Program-made: the position numbers and the translations under genes
Assembly: GCA_015680685.1 (NCBI GenBank)
Contig: MNCI01006844.1
Span: 302,353 to 366,352, forward strand
Length of the DNA: 64,000 nucleotides
Reading direction: 5' to 3'
Source of the DNA: Gnetum montanum
Lineage: Eukaryota > Streptophyta > Gnetopsida > Gnetales > Gnetaceae
Notes under the pieces: generated by a model
Told to the model about the DNA's origin: nothing
What the model saw: only the letters and a program-made list of their open reading frames with translations
Database searches by the model: none
Shown here: one piece after another, positions 50,030-60,870 of the stretch
Layout of the letters: every line of letters starts with the position of its first letter
Numbering within the stretch: the first letter of the stretch is position 1

Positions 50030-52790
50030 TGGTGATTCCAATCACTCACGTTTTCAGTTGTTACAACTATGTTGTCAAGGATGAATTTGCAAAATTATTG
50101 AGATGTTTTCTTCCTAAGGGAAATAGCTTCAACCCATTTGGTAAAGTATTTAGTTATGATTATGATGAAGCTATGTCTTGTAGAGGACTTAGGCATGATG
50201 GACCCTATGATATCCAATCCCCAACATTGGAATGGCTACATGATCTATGTGATGTATAGTTTAGTGGGTGGCACATGCATTAAGTTGCCATGCCATTGAT
50301 ACAAGTCATACATCTTGACCTTGGAAATGTAATCATGCTCCATGTAAGTCCAATAGTAGCCTAAGCATATAATTTTCGATGCCATTTCCCTAGGTGGTAT
50401 GTGGCCTCTACACAGTCCCTTGTGGACTTGATTAATGATCATTTGTGCTTCATCATCGCTAACACAAGTCAATAGTATGTCATCATCAGATTTGTGACAA
50501 AACACGCTATCACCTACAATGATATACTACCATGATAATTTTTTCACTGCATCCTTTTGGTTAGTGGTTAGATGTTGTAGACACTCACCTTGTTGAAGGT
50601 ACACCTTAATGTTGTTGTATCATTCTTTTACATGAGTTATGCTTATTGTGGCTACAAATGAAATGTTAGTTACTTGTATGATAGGCTCAGTGCAATCCAT
50701 TATTGAGGTGGGCAAGGCATGAAACATGTTATGTCTATGGATAATGCATTAGCAATGATGTTCTCATTATGAGGGATGTGTTGGGTATCTATAATTGCAA
50801 ACCATCAAAGCAAGTGCTTCATCAAGTCATAATAAGGTTCTAAACATTGTGCTTTACAAGCATAAACCTCTATAACCTAGTTGATGACTAAATGTGAATC
50901 ACCTAAAATTGATATGTTTTGGATTCCTAGGTCACAATCTACTATAAGACCTTTAAGGAGACCTTCATACTCCACTACATTGTTAGTGCAAGGAAATGCA
51001 AATTGATAAGCGAAGGGTCATATCTCCTTAGAGGAAAACATGATAATGGTAATGAAACTACCCCCTTGAGAGGTTGAAGTGTCATCATAGTGTAAGATTT
51101 CCTCAAAGTTGTTAGGAACTTGGCTTATACTGCTAACATGCTCGTCTGGGAATTTTGGGTCTATACTTGCTTGATCATTTAATGGTGAAGTTGTTAGTTG
51201 TATGACTATTGTTTGACCTTTTGTCAATGCTTGTGCTATGTAACATAAGTCAAAATCTGTAGTTATTGCTTTCCACCATGCAATTTAACTACTTTTGTAG
51301 ATGTTTTTTGTGATTGTTTGAAGTACATTACTTTACTATGAAAGAAATAATGCCTTCACTTCTTAAGCACAAAGACTAATTTGAGGTAGTTCTTTTTCAC
51401 ATCATTGTATTTTGCTTCATGGGCCACTAATGCATGGCTTAGGTAGGATACAAGGATCTCTAAGCCATCATCCCATTTTTGGCAAAGCAAAGAAGTGATG
51501 GATGTGTTGAAAGTTGCAAGATAGATGTAAAAATGGTTATCTTATTGTGGAGGGTAGACTATTGGAAGTTGAGCTAGTTCTTGTTTGAGGTTGTCAAATT
51601 CCTGTTAGCATTGAGTTGTCCACTCAAAGTGGATTCCCTTTTTAAGCAAATGTTGCATTGGCTATAGCTTATTAGTCAACTGAATGATAAACCAACGTAT
51701 GAATTGCAATCTGCCTTGTAACCCATGTATCTCCTTAATGTTAGTTGGTGGTGATAGGTTAATGATGACCTTAACCTTATCTAGGTCTATGCATATACTT
51801 GCTTCTAATACCACAAATTCTAACATGCGATCTATCTTGACACCAAAGACACACTTCTTAGGGTTTAGCCTAAGGTCATATCTAAGGAAACTTTTGAGTA
51901 CATAGTCTAGGTCATTTGCATGGTCATATGACATCTTGGACTTAACTATTATGTCATCAACATAGTTATTGAGCATTTCTAACAAGTAGTCATTGAAGAT
52001 GTATGCTATAGCATGTTGGTAGGTTGCTCCTATGTTCTTTAGTCCAAAAAGCATCATTGTATAGCAAAATGTACCCTAATGGGTTATGAAGGTTGTGCTG
52101 AGTTGGTGCTTTGGATTGATCTAAATTTGATTGTATCTAGATAACCTATTCATAAGGACAACAAGGCATGAAAAACCGTAGTATCAACTAATTGATCAAT
52201 ACTAGTTAATGGGAAGTCATCTTTGATGGTTGCCTTGTTCAGATCCCAAAAGTTTATGTAGATGTGTATGCTTCCATTTTTCTTAGGTATGACCATGAAA
52301 TTGAAAACCCAGTTTGTGTAGTCAGCTACCTAGATGAAACCAACCTTGTAGAGCTTCTTAATTTCATCATGGACTACCAACACCACCTTAGGCCTAACTT
52401 TATGAGCTTTATGTTTAACTAGTTTTATGCGAAGATCAAGGATGATGTTGTGCTACACCATGCAAGGATCTAGGCCTGGCATGTCCTTGTAGGACCATGC
52501 AAATGCCTTGATGTTGTTATTAAGAACTTTGATGATACTTTGGATTTGCTGAGGCTCTAATAGGGAACTAATTTTTAGTGTCTTTTCCTCATCATTGAGT
52601 GTTACTATAGGGACTTTGATGAGGGGATCCTCAGTGATGTCACCTACCTCTAGATCGAGAGCCCTAACTAGATGGTCAAGCCAATTTAGCAGTGCTTCTA
52701 CAAATGTTACATAGTCATCATGAGAAATGGGCTCAAGGTCTAGACATTAGGCATCGATGCATCAGATGAGGTTACCATGAGGTTCGGTGA
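50030..52790 (-). pseudogene. pol: Tat-like pol: RT, RNase H and truncated integrase
   Basis: Minus strand. RT N-terminus at about 52.6-52.1 kb (FAWSYKDMPGLDP, VIPKKNGSIHIYI, DLNKATIKDDFPL); RT core 52057-51662 (MLFGLKNIGATYQ, intact YVDDIIVKS, LNPKKCVFGVK, GLQGRLQFIRWFI); RNase H about 51.13-50.74 kb (FPCTNNVVEYEGLLKGL, ILGDSHLVIN); integrase zinc finger 50505-50245 (DDDILLTCVSDDEAQ, VHKGLCRGHIPP, YYWTYMEHD); integrase core to 50.03 kb (WPFQCWGLDIIGSIMPKSST, KYFTKWVEA). The NYVDDI.AKS/VKS motif and CTNN.AEYEAL box are Tat-lineage. It breaks off inside the integrase core at the LTR-like block. Confidence 0.88.
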
Positions 52791-52839
52791 GGACCAGAGG
52801 TGAATGAAGATGCTTGTATGAATTCATGTTGTAATCCTA

Positions 52840-54540
52840 CAACATATTCTACAAAAAAACTAGAAAGAATGTTAAGTCACACCTATCTTAATAGAGTCAT
52901 AATGCATAAAATGAGGAAAGAAATGCAATGAATAATTGCCTAAGTATGCATGAGTGGATGTTGGAAAAGTGAATATGCAAGCCAATTTTGGGCCTCAGTA
53001 GGCCATGGAGTTACCAGTTTAAGGTCATAACAGACCATGGTGTGCTAGTTTAAGGTCATAGTAGACCATCATGTGTTCAATATGTGTTATTTCAAGTAAG
53101 GAAAAGAGCATCTAGAACATGGAATTGGGCTAAGCATTCGTTGGGCAATCAGAAAAATTTAAAACAAAATTGAGTCTAGGAATCGTTAGAAAAAGTTTAG
53201 AAATTTTTCTAACTTTGGCTGCTACACTAATCTTTACTATGCTTGCCCCCTTTCTACACTCCCCAAAAAACTTAGGAAAATTTGCCTAAGTGTGGGAGCA
53301 CTATTCCTGTAGGTGGCACATTTAACCTTGGGAGGGTATATATGTGTGATTCATTCAGGGTAAACTATAACTTTCCAAGGTGAAAAAGAGTTATAGAGCA
53401 TAGCATAGTTTGAAGTAGGAGTGATAGCTAGAGCATAGCAATTGGAGTGTGGTAGCTACAACATAGCACCAAGATGATGCACCACAGTGATCGTAAACAT
53501 CCCAGACTCACCAATATGGAAGAGGGAAGATGAGCCCTGGAAAACCTACCATAGGATCAAGTGGAGGAGAGGAGAGCACTGCTAACTACTAAGTACACTT
53601 ACTATGCTCACCCCTTGTAATAATTTTTGCTTCCCTTATCTAGCATTAGGGTTTGAGTTCTAGGGTAGCTTACCTTCGTAGGGCCCATTGCCACCTTGTT
53701 GGCCATGGCCAAAGAGAGAAGATGCATGCATAGGTTGTGGGTTTGCATTTTATTACACTTTCCTATATGTGTAAGTGATGTGTGGTCACGGGGTTTGTGT
53801 TTGGCATCATTTTGGATGATGAAACATAGGGTTTCCTAAAAAGTTTTTATTTTGAAGGCCATGGTAGGGAAAAAGGACAAAATAGCAATTTTGTGGCCAT
53901 GGATAGGGAAATTGCAACTTGGGAGTGAGGGGTCATGAAAACCCTCCATTTTCTCCTTTTTCTTCTTTGATATTCTAGGCACAAGGGGTGTGAGCAATAA
54001 TGACACGAAAGTGCATTGGGATCCTATCCCCTATATTATTATTTCTTTTTCAATTTTCACAGTGGGGTTTGCTAGAGGCTATGGCTATCATGTCGGTGTG
54101 GCCAAGACTAGAAAAGGAATATTTTTGCGCATGGGCCATGCCCATGATTTTCTAATTTCTAGTGTAATAGGATGAAAGCCAGGGGTGAGGGTCTAGCCAT
54201 TATAGCTTAGAATGTCTGTGGATAAGGTACAAGGCTTTGGTACTGCTTATTTTCTATAATGCACGAGTAATGTAGGGAGAGGACAAAAGGAAGGGCTAGG
54301 TGTCACAAGGATAGGAAATGCATGGAAAAGACCATGGGGATGAGGAGAAGACCAACAGTTCAATGACTGGGTTAGTGTCATGAAGGGGGGAACATAGTAC
54401 TTAGGATGAGGAAGTGGTGCAATGGTGGAAGTAGTAGTCAATTTTTTCTTATTTTTACAAAATTTCATGCCTTGGAGGCTACACCCTTTGGGGACCATAG
54501 CTAGCACTTAGGCCAAATTAGCCAATTTCTAGACATATTG
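52840..54540 (-). repeat. LTR-like block of the Tat-like family, minus orientation
   Basis: Non-coding block matching 48.62-50.02 kb in reverse complement around 53.2-53.35 kb. It has a minus-strand TATA (53343-53337) and 'agttatagagcatagcatag' words. Two 30-bp subrepeats (agtttaaggtcat..agaccat) lie at 53015 and 53045, shared with 59.06-59.26 kb. Some parts (53.55-54.2 kb) resemble 63.3-63.9 kb in wording. No PBS found. The ORFs at 53990 and 54247-54507 are not convincing. Confidence 0.45.
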
Positions 54541-55240
54541 GGGTGCTATGCTCCCAACAATTAGAAAACAAATTATTACTTTTTTGCATGTTTTATGGGC
54601 TATGCTCCCTAGAGAGCATAGCCAACAATTAGAAAATTTGATAGCTTTTCAAGGCTACACTCCATAGGGCTCATAGAAAATAGTTAGAAATGTTTTTGAT
54701 CAAAAAGTTGCATGGGCTATGATCCTAGAAAAGCAACCTAGAGTTAGAATTTTTCAAGTATCCCAAGTTACTATGCCTAGAGTTAGAAAAAGAATTCAAA
54801 GAATTTGCCAAGTGCAAAGAGTAAAGAATGCCCAATTATAAGGAAATGCTAGATGTGAAGATGCTAAAATGTGAGAATTCTAGATGCTAGAATGCCACAT
54901 GTGAAACAAAATGCTAAATGTACTAGAGCTTGCCAAAATGCCAAACTTGCAAATCAAACATGTGGAATCACCAAAACATGTAAACTAGGACAAGGCTAAT
55001 AATGCAGATGTAAAACAAAATGCTAATGCTATGTTACTATTGTACCCCAATGAGCACTAGGCATGTTAAATGTATATTGATGTCCTATGCCTATGGGGCC
55101 TTGTGGGGGACTTTAAGGACATATTTCTATGTTATGCCATTTTGGGCTAAATTTGCTAATTTTTTCTAAGAATAAGTTAATATTTTATGCCAAAATGAAA
55201 TCTATTATGTCCTAACAGTATGTTCATTTGTTGCCTTGAA
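54541..55240. repeat. Degenerate 'ctatgctcc..acaattagaaaa' repeats upstream of the antisense gene
   Basis: About four diverged units of a roughly 70-bp motif (ggctatgctccctagagagcat..caacaattagaaaa) between 54541 and 54780, including a perfect 10-bp-arm inverted repeat at 54598-54623 (ggctatgctc / gagcatagcc). Then aatgctaaatgt-type words to 55.05 kb. This is the sequence directly upstream of the antisense gene; no promoter motif is clear. Confidence 0.5.
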
Positions 55241-55700
55241 ATTACAAAGTGCTACAGAAGCATGTCTTGGTTATCATGGAGCTCATCAGCATTCTATCCT
55301 ACATCAGCAAGCCTATGCCCAACATGCCTACACCTGACATGAAGTTATGCCATCAAGTAGTGTGTTTTGGTCCAGGGGCATCCAAATTCCTAGGTTACCT
55401 GCTCCAGTCCTTTAGAGTGGTCATGTCATCACACTTCACAATGGAGGCTATAAGTGCCATGTCTAAGATGTTATTGGTCAAGGCCAACCAAGACATACTG
55501 AGATTCATGTTTGATAAGCCTATGACTAGTGGTGATCGAGTAAGTGGCCTAAGACTAGGATCTAGAAGAATTTGTCCCTTAGCCAAGATTTGGATCATGT
55601 TGGAGTTCTCTTGTTATAACAAGAGCAACACCCTTTTTATTGCCATGCAGGTGCATATAGTCTTATAGAACCCACTTGGGACTATATATTGTGCTAGAGG

Positions 55701-55785
55701 GTAAGTGCTCTTGCTTTTCATTATGTCTCATTATTATTGGCCATGCTAGATTTGCTAACTACTTACTACAAATGTCTAATGTCAG
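55701..55785 (+). other. Intron 1 of the antisense gene
   Basis: 85 bp. Donor AGAGG|GTAAGTG, branch-like TTGCTAACT at 55753, acceptor TGTCAG. Exon 1 ends with two bases of a codon (GG) and exon 2 supplies the third (G), keeping frame into FEVDDEGLHDE. Best canonical intron of the set. Confidence 0.75.
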
Positions 55786-56046
55786 GTTTGAAGTTGATGA
55801 TGAGGGACTCCATGATGAGACAAGGGCCCTTGCTTTGACCCATACTACACTAGAGGTATTTTCCTCTAGTCTGAGCTTTTAGAAGGCCATTATTGAACAA
55901 GTGGAAAAGGACTTAGACAACTACCCCATCCAACACTTGAAGGAATTCGAGTGGTGCCAGACCTATAATTGGCTTGACGAGAGATAGGCTAGTGGTATGC
56001 TTATCTTTGGAGAGCTTGTTGCACCACCACCTTCATCACACACATC

Positions 56047-56181
56047 GTTTGTTCCATGTGGATGTTCTCTATGTTGGCTTAACTTTTATTGTTTGTTCTC
56101 ATGCTTATTCTCATGCACCCATTGACCACATGATGCTAACATTGCACTTGGCTATGTTACAACTACATTGCTTCAAGAGAG
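56047..56181 (+). other. Intron 2 of the antisense gene (tentative)
   Basis: The frame changes between exon 2 (up to HTSF near 56050) and exon 3 (from VIVITIGHS at 56182). A GCTAAC branch-like motif lies near 56122 and several AG acceptors at 56177-56181. Donor candidates at 56047 and 56051 both give consistent phase with one of them; the exact pair is open. Confidence 0.45.
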
Positions 56182-57201
56182 GTGATAGTAATCACCATTG
56201 GCCATAGTGAGGCCACCATCATTATGAAGTATAGTGATGTAAAGGGGGCATAGAAGTGTCTATGCCATCAAGTCTTAGAGGCTTTGACTGGTCAGGTTAC
56301 ACGTACTAGGTTGATGAACCTTTTCTTGACACTCAGCCCAAGCACTCTAGTGGCTGAGATGGTGACTATCATTGACTCCTTTAGCCATGATGCCCACTAC
56401 TTTATCACTTACATCCATGGAGTGAGGGTAGTCTTACACCTTCATGATGCTTTTTTCATTATCTTATTTGGCCTCCCCTCTGAGGGCTCATTAATCATTG
56501 ACAAGCCTAATTGAGAGGTGCACTAGACGGAAGAGATCGAGGACTAGCTAAGAACTACTCACTCTTGTAAAGGCATTGTGGTTAGAAATGTGCATGTGCT
56601 TGAGGTCTAGAGGCTTTACCATATTTTTTGTGCCCATGCCTTTCCTAAACTACTCTCCCAAGGAAAGTTCCTTAGGGTGGAGTAGGTGTGGGTGGTGTAG
56701 GAGGTCATGGAGAAGGGAACTAGGTTTAACTAAGCCTCATCTATCACCATCGAACTACAGGCAAAGATTACTAGGATTTTTTACAACATCCATGTAAGGT
56801 CTCACTTTCACTTCACATTCTTTGTAGCCTATTTATGAGGGCTTTCAGAGTTCCTGATGGTCAAGGATAGTGGACATTGGATCATTCAAGACCATGAGTA
56901 GCTATCCAAGCCATGGGTTAAGCACTTATTTACCACCACTCATGCATAGGATCCTCCAGAGGAGATTAAGGAGTCATATTTAGTTACAATGAAGGCACAT
57001 GTAGGGAGGTCACAATCATCTTATTCCCAAGATAGCCTAGGTGAGTGTCTACCAACTATTGTTAGGGGTGCAAACATAGTTGAGTAATACATTGCAAAAT
57101 CAAGAGGTTGCGCTCAACAGAGGAGACTCCCCCTATAGTTGGATAAGTTGGCATTAAGAAAGTCCACCTAAAGATACCCATACTTTGCTTGGTGATTGTA
57201 G

Positions 57202-57286
57202 GTTAGTGCACATCATAGATACATTTGGCTTATGTTTTTTTTTTGTTATGCTAATACTACTATGTTACATTTGTGAATCAAGCAAG
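57202..57286 (+). other. Intron 3 of the antisense gene
   Basis: 85 bp. Donor TAG|GTTAGT (ancestrally CAG|GTTAGT), branch-like TATGCTAAT near 57250, acceptor AATCAAGCAAG. Phase 0 on both sides. Confidence 0.65.
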
Positions 57287-57509
57287 AGGGCTACTAAGGA
57301 AGTAGTGGTAGTGATAGCAAAGGCAACAAACACAACCTCTTATTAGGTTGAAGAGGAGGTAGCATGTAGGAAGGAGTCACCGAAGGCTCCAAAGATCTCC
57401 CAATAGTTCAATGTAGAGGGGTTGTTCCACCCTAAGGGTTACTTCGCCAACCTCTTTGACAATCTATAGCTAGGTGATCCACCCATGCTACCATCTAAGG
57501 GTTTCCTTA

Positions 57510-57603
57510 GTAAGCAGTTTGTGTTACCATATACTCCTGCCCTTTTCTTTTAAGCCTTTAACTACTTAGCTATTACTAAGTGTTGCATTGTGTTGTATTG
57601 CAA
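57510..57603 (+). other. Intron 4 of the antisense gene, mutated acceptor
   Basis: 94 bp. Donor CTTA|GTAAGC. The phase requires the acceptor at TATTGCAA, where AA stands for the expected AG, a G-to-A change. One base of a codon on the left and two on the right, consistent. Confidence 0.55.
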
Positions 57604-57747
57604 TCTCAAATCTTCCTACCAATGATCCATTGCCATTGCCTACCCACCACATGAAGCCATAGGTAAAGACACCAAATATATTTTACTTCATTAAAGGCAT
57701 CATGGAGAACATGGTAGACCACATATAGCAAATAGATCTTGAAATTG

Positions 57748-57833
57748 GTATGTATGTCATTTTCCTTAATTTATTTTACCAATTTCATGCTTAGTTTGTT
57801 GTTCATTTTGGTTTATTCATTATATGCTAACAG
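57748..57833 (+). other. Intron 5 of the antisense gene
   Basis: 86 bp. Donor ATTG|GTATGT, T-rich body, branch and acceptor TATATGCTAACAG. One base left, two right: codon GAC is restored. Fully canonical. Confidence 0.78.
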
Positions 57834-58654
57834 ACTCTAAGCTTCATTGGGATCCAAATTAGGTAGCTTATGTGGATGTCATCCCTGAGTATCCCCCAGA
57901 AGTGGAGTAGGTGCCTCATGATGTGTACGAGGTAGTGAGCAAGTGAATGCTTTCCAATGCAAAAGCATTGTCAGCCTATAGGTTCTCAAATGAGCACCTA
58001 TGAAAACATGTGCATAAGCTCTAGGAGATAGTGGTAAGCCTAACTACAAAGAATGAGGACCTCTAGTCCCATTATGATTTTTTGTTAGCTCAAGAATAGA
58101 GGTATAGTACCTAGCAGACATTAGAGATAGATTACGCTAGATACTAGTTGATGATCCAAGGCAAGAATGAGCCTACCTAGGAGATTGTCAAGTAGAGATT
58201 GCAAATGGATTTTCTCTCCTAGAAAAATCAAGACTGAAAAAGCTTCAATGCCAAGATGTGTAAGTGGAGGAATATGTAGAAAGACCAAAAGCACCACTAT
58301 AACCATGACCAAGACACCTATTTGTAGTAGCTCAAGGATGAATCTATGAAGGCTTGTCACCTTGAGATGTTTGTTGAGGTGATTGGCAGGGGTTGGGCCT
58401 TCGAGCTATTTTCTTAGCATATAGTGGTTAGTGGCTCCTTAGAGTGAGAAATTACCCTACCCTTAGGGGAAACTTCTATGACCATCATTTCTATGTAGCA
58501 TCCTACATGGACCACTGTGGACAAGGACAAGATTCTTACAAATGTTAACCTCAACCACTAGGACTAGACATGGTTATCAAAGGTCAAGATCCTTTGACAC
58601 TTTGAGGAGGGCCTTGATAGATTGCCCCAAGAGTCTGGTGCAAGACCCTCTTGG

Positions 58655-58767
58655 GTTAGTTTTGCTTCTATTTTTTATGCTCTTCACATGTCAATTTTGC
58701 ACATTAATTTTGTATTTTAGTTTTGCATGTGCTAATTAATTTATTATTTTGTATCGCATTTGAGTAG
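58655..58767 (+). other. Intron 6 of the antisense gene
   Basis: 113 bp, T-rich. Donor TCTTGG|GTTAGT, branch-like GTGCTAATT near 58730, acceptor TTTGAGTAG. Phase 0. Exon 7 then reads ALGDATCPSRVVEEEEDEPQ to a stop. Confidence 0.72.
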
Positions 58768-58943
58768 GCACTAGGTGATGCCACATGCCCCAGTAGAGTA
58801 GTAGAGGAGGAGGAAGATGAGCCTCAAACCCTGCTAGACACCACCAATTGAGCAAACCTGATGTAGCCCTAAGATTGGGTAATTTTACACTTTGGCCATT
58901 TTTGTCACATGATCATACCATGTACTTCTACCAATGAAAATAT

Positions 58944-58949
58944 AATAAA
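58944..58949 (+). terminator. Polyadenylation signal of the antisense gene
   Basis: AATAAA within ATATAATAAAAAATA, 93 bases after the stop at 58849-58851. Confidence 0.5.
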
Positions 58950-59039
58950 AAATATATTTTTTGTGATAAGGATTGTATGTCAAACTTCATCTTTATTTTG
59001 CTAACTGCTTAATGTAGATAATGTTATTAGTTGATGCGA

Positions 59040-59320
59040 TTAGGCCCCTTATGGACCCCATGCTAGTTTAAGGCCATGGTGGCAAAACCATTGCTAGTTT
59101 AAGACCATTTCAAGCCATGGCCATTACTAGTTTAAGGCTATTTTGGGCTGCAAATGAAAGGGAAAGTGTTGCTAGTTCAAGGCCATGGTAGGCTGTAGCG
59201 ATGCAAAAGAAATGTTTCCAATTTTAGGTTGTAGCATGCCATAAGCTAGTTTAAGGACTTTTTGGGCTATAACTATGAAATAGTTGCCAATTTTAGGGCA
59301 TGGCAAGCCATGTCTTTTTT
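59040..59320. repeat. Degenerate 'ctagtttaaggccatggtgggc' subrepeats
   Basis: Five starts of ctagttyaag at 59063, 59093, 59127, 59172 and 59246 (spacings 30, 34, 45, 74). Each is followed by ccat..(t/g)gg-type sequence, with gccaattttaggg variants between. Two related 30-bp units sit at 53015 and 53045. Comparable to the hypervariable 3' UTR subrepeats known from Tat-lineage elements. Confidence 0.75.
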
Positions 59321-59539
59321 TGTGATTTTGAATTTTATAATTTGTATGTATTTTAGTGTTTTTCTAGTACATAAAAAGACTAAATGAAAATGCATAAGCA
59401 AAAGAAATAAATGCATAACAAAGAAAATAATGTAAAACATAAGTAACCAAGAAAAATATAGCTATGTAAGAAAAAGGCTAATGGGGCATGCAAAAATTAA
59501 GGGAAAGTAGGTTCCTAGCACATGTTGAACTAAGGAGGT

Positions 59540-60870
59540 ACCTTAGTCATGTAGTTAATTCCTAACTTGATGTGGGCTAGGGGGTGCATAGGACTTGGGC
59601 AGCATGAGGTGGTATTCACCTATACCTTCATCATTAATGCTAAAGGGTAGTTCTACCAATAGAGCTTTCTTGGGTAGGGTATCAACCCTTTTTGGTTCTT
59701 TGGATGGGTCTACTAGACAAGGTTGATCCTTATCCTTCATGGGTAGTGTTCCATCAAGAAACTCTATCTCTAACCCTTCATCTATGTTAATGTTGTTAAT
59801 GGTTGGAGGAACCAAATTGTCACCATGTATGATCACTTCCCCACCTTCATACAGGAGGTGGATCCATTAGTGAATAGATGAGGAGAAGGCCTGTAATTGG
59901 GCTAGCCAAGGCCTTTCCAAAATTAGGTTGAACCTAGGCATCTCCTTGACGATAATGAATTCAACCATAGTGGGAAATTTCTTCCCTACCACAAAGGCTA
60001 TTGTGACTATTCCCTTCATGGCAACAAGTTAATCATTAAAGGACTTGATGCATGTTGTATTTGAGGCATAGATTTTCAATGAGAATAAGCTTGTCAATGA
60101 CTAGGAATGGGATGATGTTATTCACCACCTCGTCATTGACATGCACCCTATGAATCTTGCATTTTCCTACGTAGATGATTATAAACATCAATTTAATGGT
60201 GACATGACCCATTTTAGGGTCAACCTTGATTGTCTCATCATGAAATACTAGAGGTGTTGAACTTGATTCATGAGGTGAAGGAGGAAGCATCATAGCATGG
60301 ATGGCTTTTTCATTTGTTATGATATCCTCCTTGACAGGAATGGAGGCCAACATGTAAACTAGTGCTTCATAGTAAGTAGAGGAGGTTATCACCAAGTCAT
60401 ATAGGCTCAAGGTTGTGTTTTTTTTTTCAAAGCCTACTTGACTTGTGCTGATAAGTCTAGAAAATATTTACCATTATCAGTTGCCTTGTTAGCCTAAACC
60501 TCCTTCATGCAACCCAAGAGACAGATCTCCTAGGGAGAATATTTAGGCTTGGTTTATTTTGCCTACCTATGAGCCTTAGTGCTTGATTATTGATCACTAG
60601 TGATGGTGGCTTCAGCTGATGTGGCCATAGGAATGGTAGACAAGGGGATGAGCTTAGGAAAATCTAATTCCATGCATTTCCTCATCATTTAGTTAGTGAG
60701 GCACTTGTTTGGCCTCTCAAGCTACCACCACAACTACTTAGTGTTGTATGTGGGATGAGGCCTTGGGTGAGTAGGGCCTATTGTAGTCCCCACCATTAGA
60801 GTTAGTAAAGGGTCTACACATTGTAGCATTCTAATGACAAAGTGTATATGGGTTGCTATTGTCACAATGT
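59540..60870 (-). pseudogene. Tat-like protease region of element G
   Basis: Minus strand. Open pieces 60410-60036 and 59836-59555 join through a decayed middle. It contains FHDETIKVDPKMGHVTIKLM, then KIHRVHVNDEVVNNIIPFLV where the active-site DxG is lost to Asn-Asp (the IH...VD.GS..N.M motif), then the C-terminal RFNLILERPWLAQLQAFSSS, a clear ILGRPWL.....PS motif. The end (PKSYAPPSPHQVRN) lies at 59555. RT does not follow directly: the next RT on this strand is at 52.8 kb. Confidence 0.75.

Larger units (their letters stand above)
55249..58851 (+). pseudogene. Intron-containing antisense gene inside the Tat-like element
   Basis: A plus-strand gene running against the Tat-like ORFs on both sides. 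I can follow one coding path through exons at about 55249-55700, 55786-56050, 56182-57201, 57287-57509, 57604-57747, 57834-58654 and 58768-58851. Five junctions fix reading-frame phase and agree; the second intron is tentative. The product would be close to 1000 residues: N-terminal part with GLHDETRALALTHTTLEVF; a middle with FITYIHGVRVVLHLHDAFFI then FGLPSEGS; a long coiled coil in exon 6; and an acidic end (VVEEEEDEP) before TGA. About thirty in-frame stops, mostly TAG, make it dead. Family not recognised. The middle is faintly like plant mobile domain proteins known from transposon-related ORFs. The true start may lie upstream of 55249. Confidence 0.7.

Noticed and set aside
56790-56824. 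Intron from gtaagg to ttgtag in exon 3 of the antisense gene
   Set aside because: Only about 34 bases, too short for a plant intron, and the frame stays open through it.
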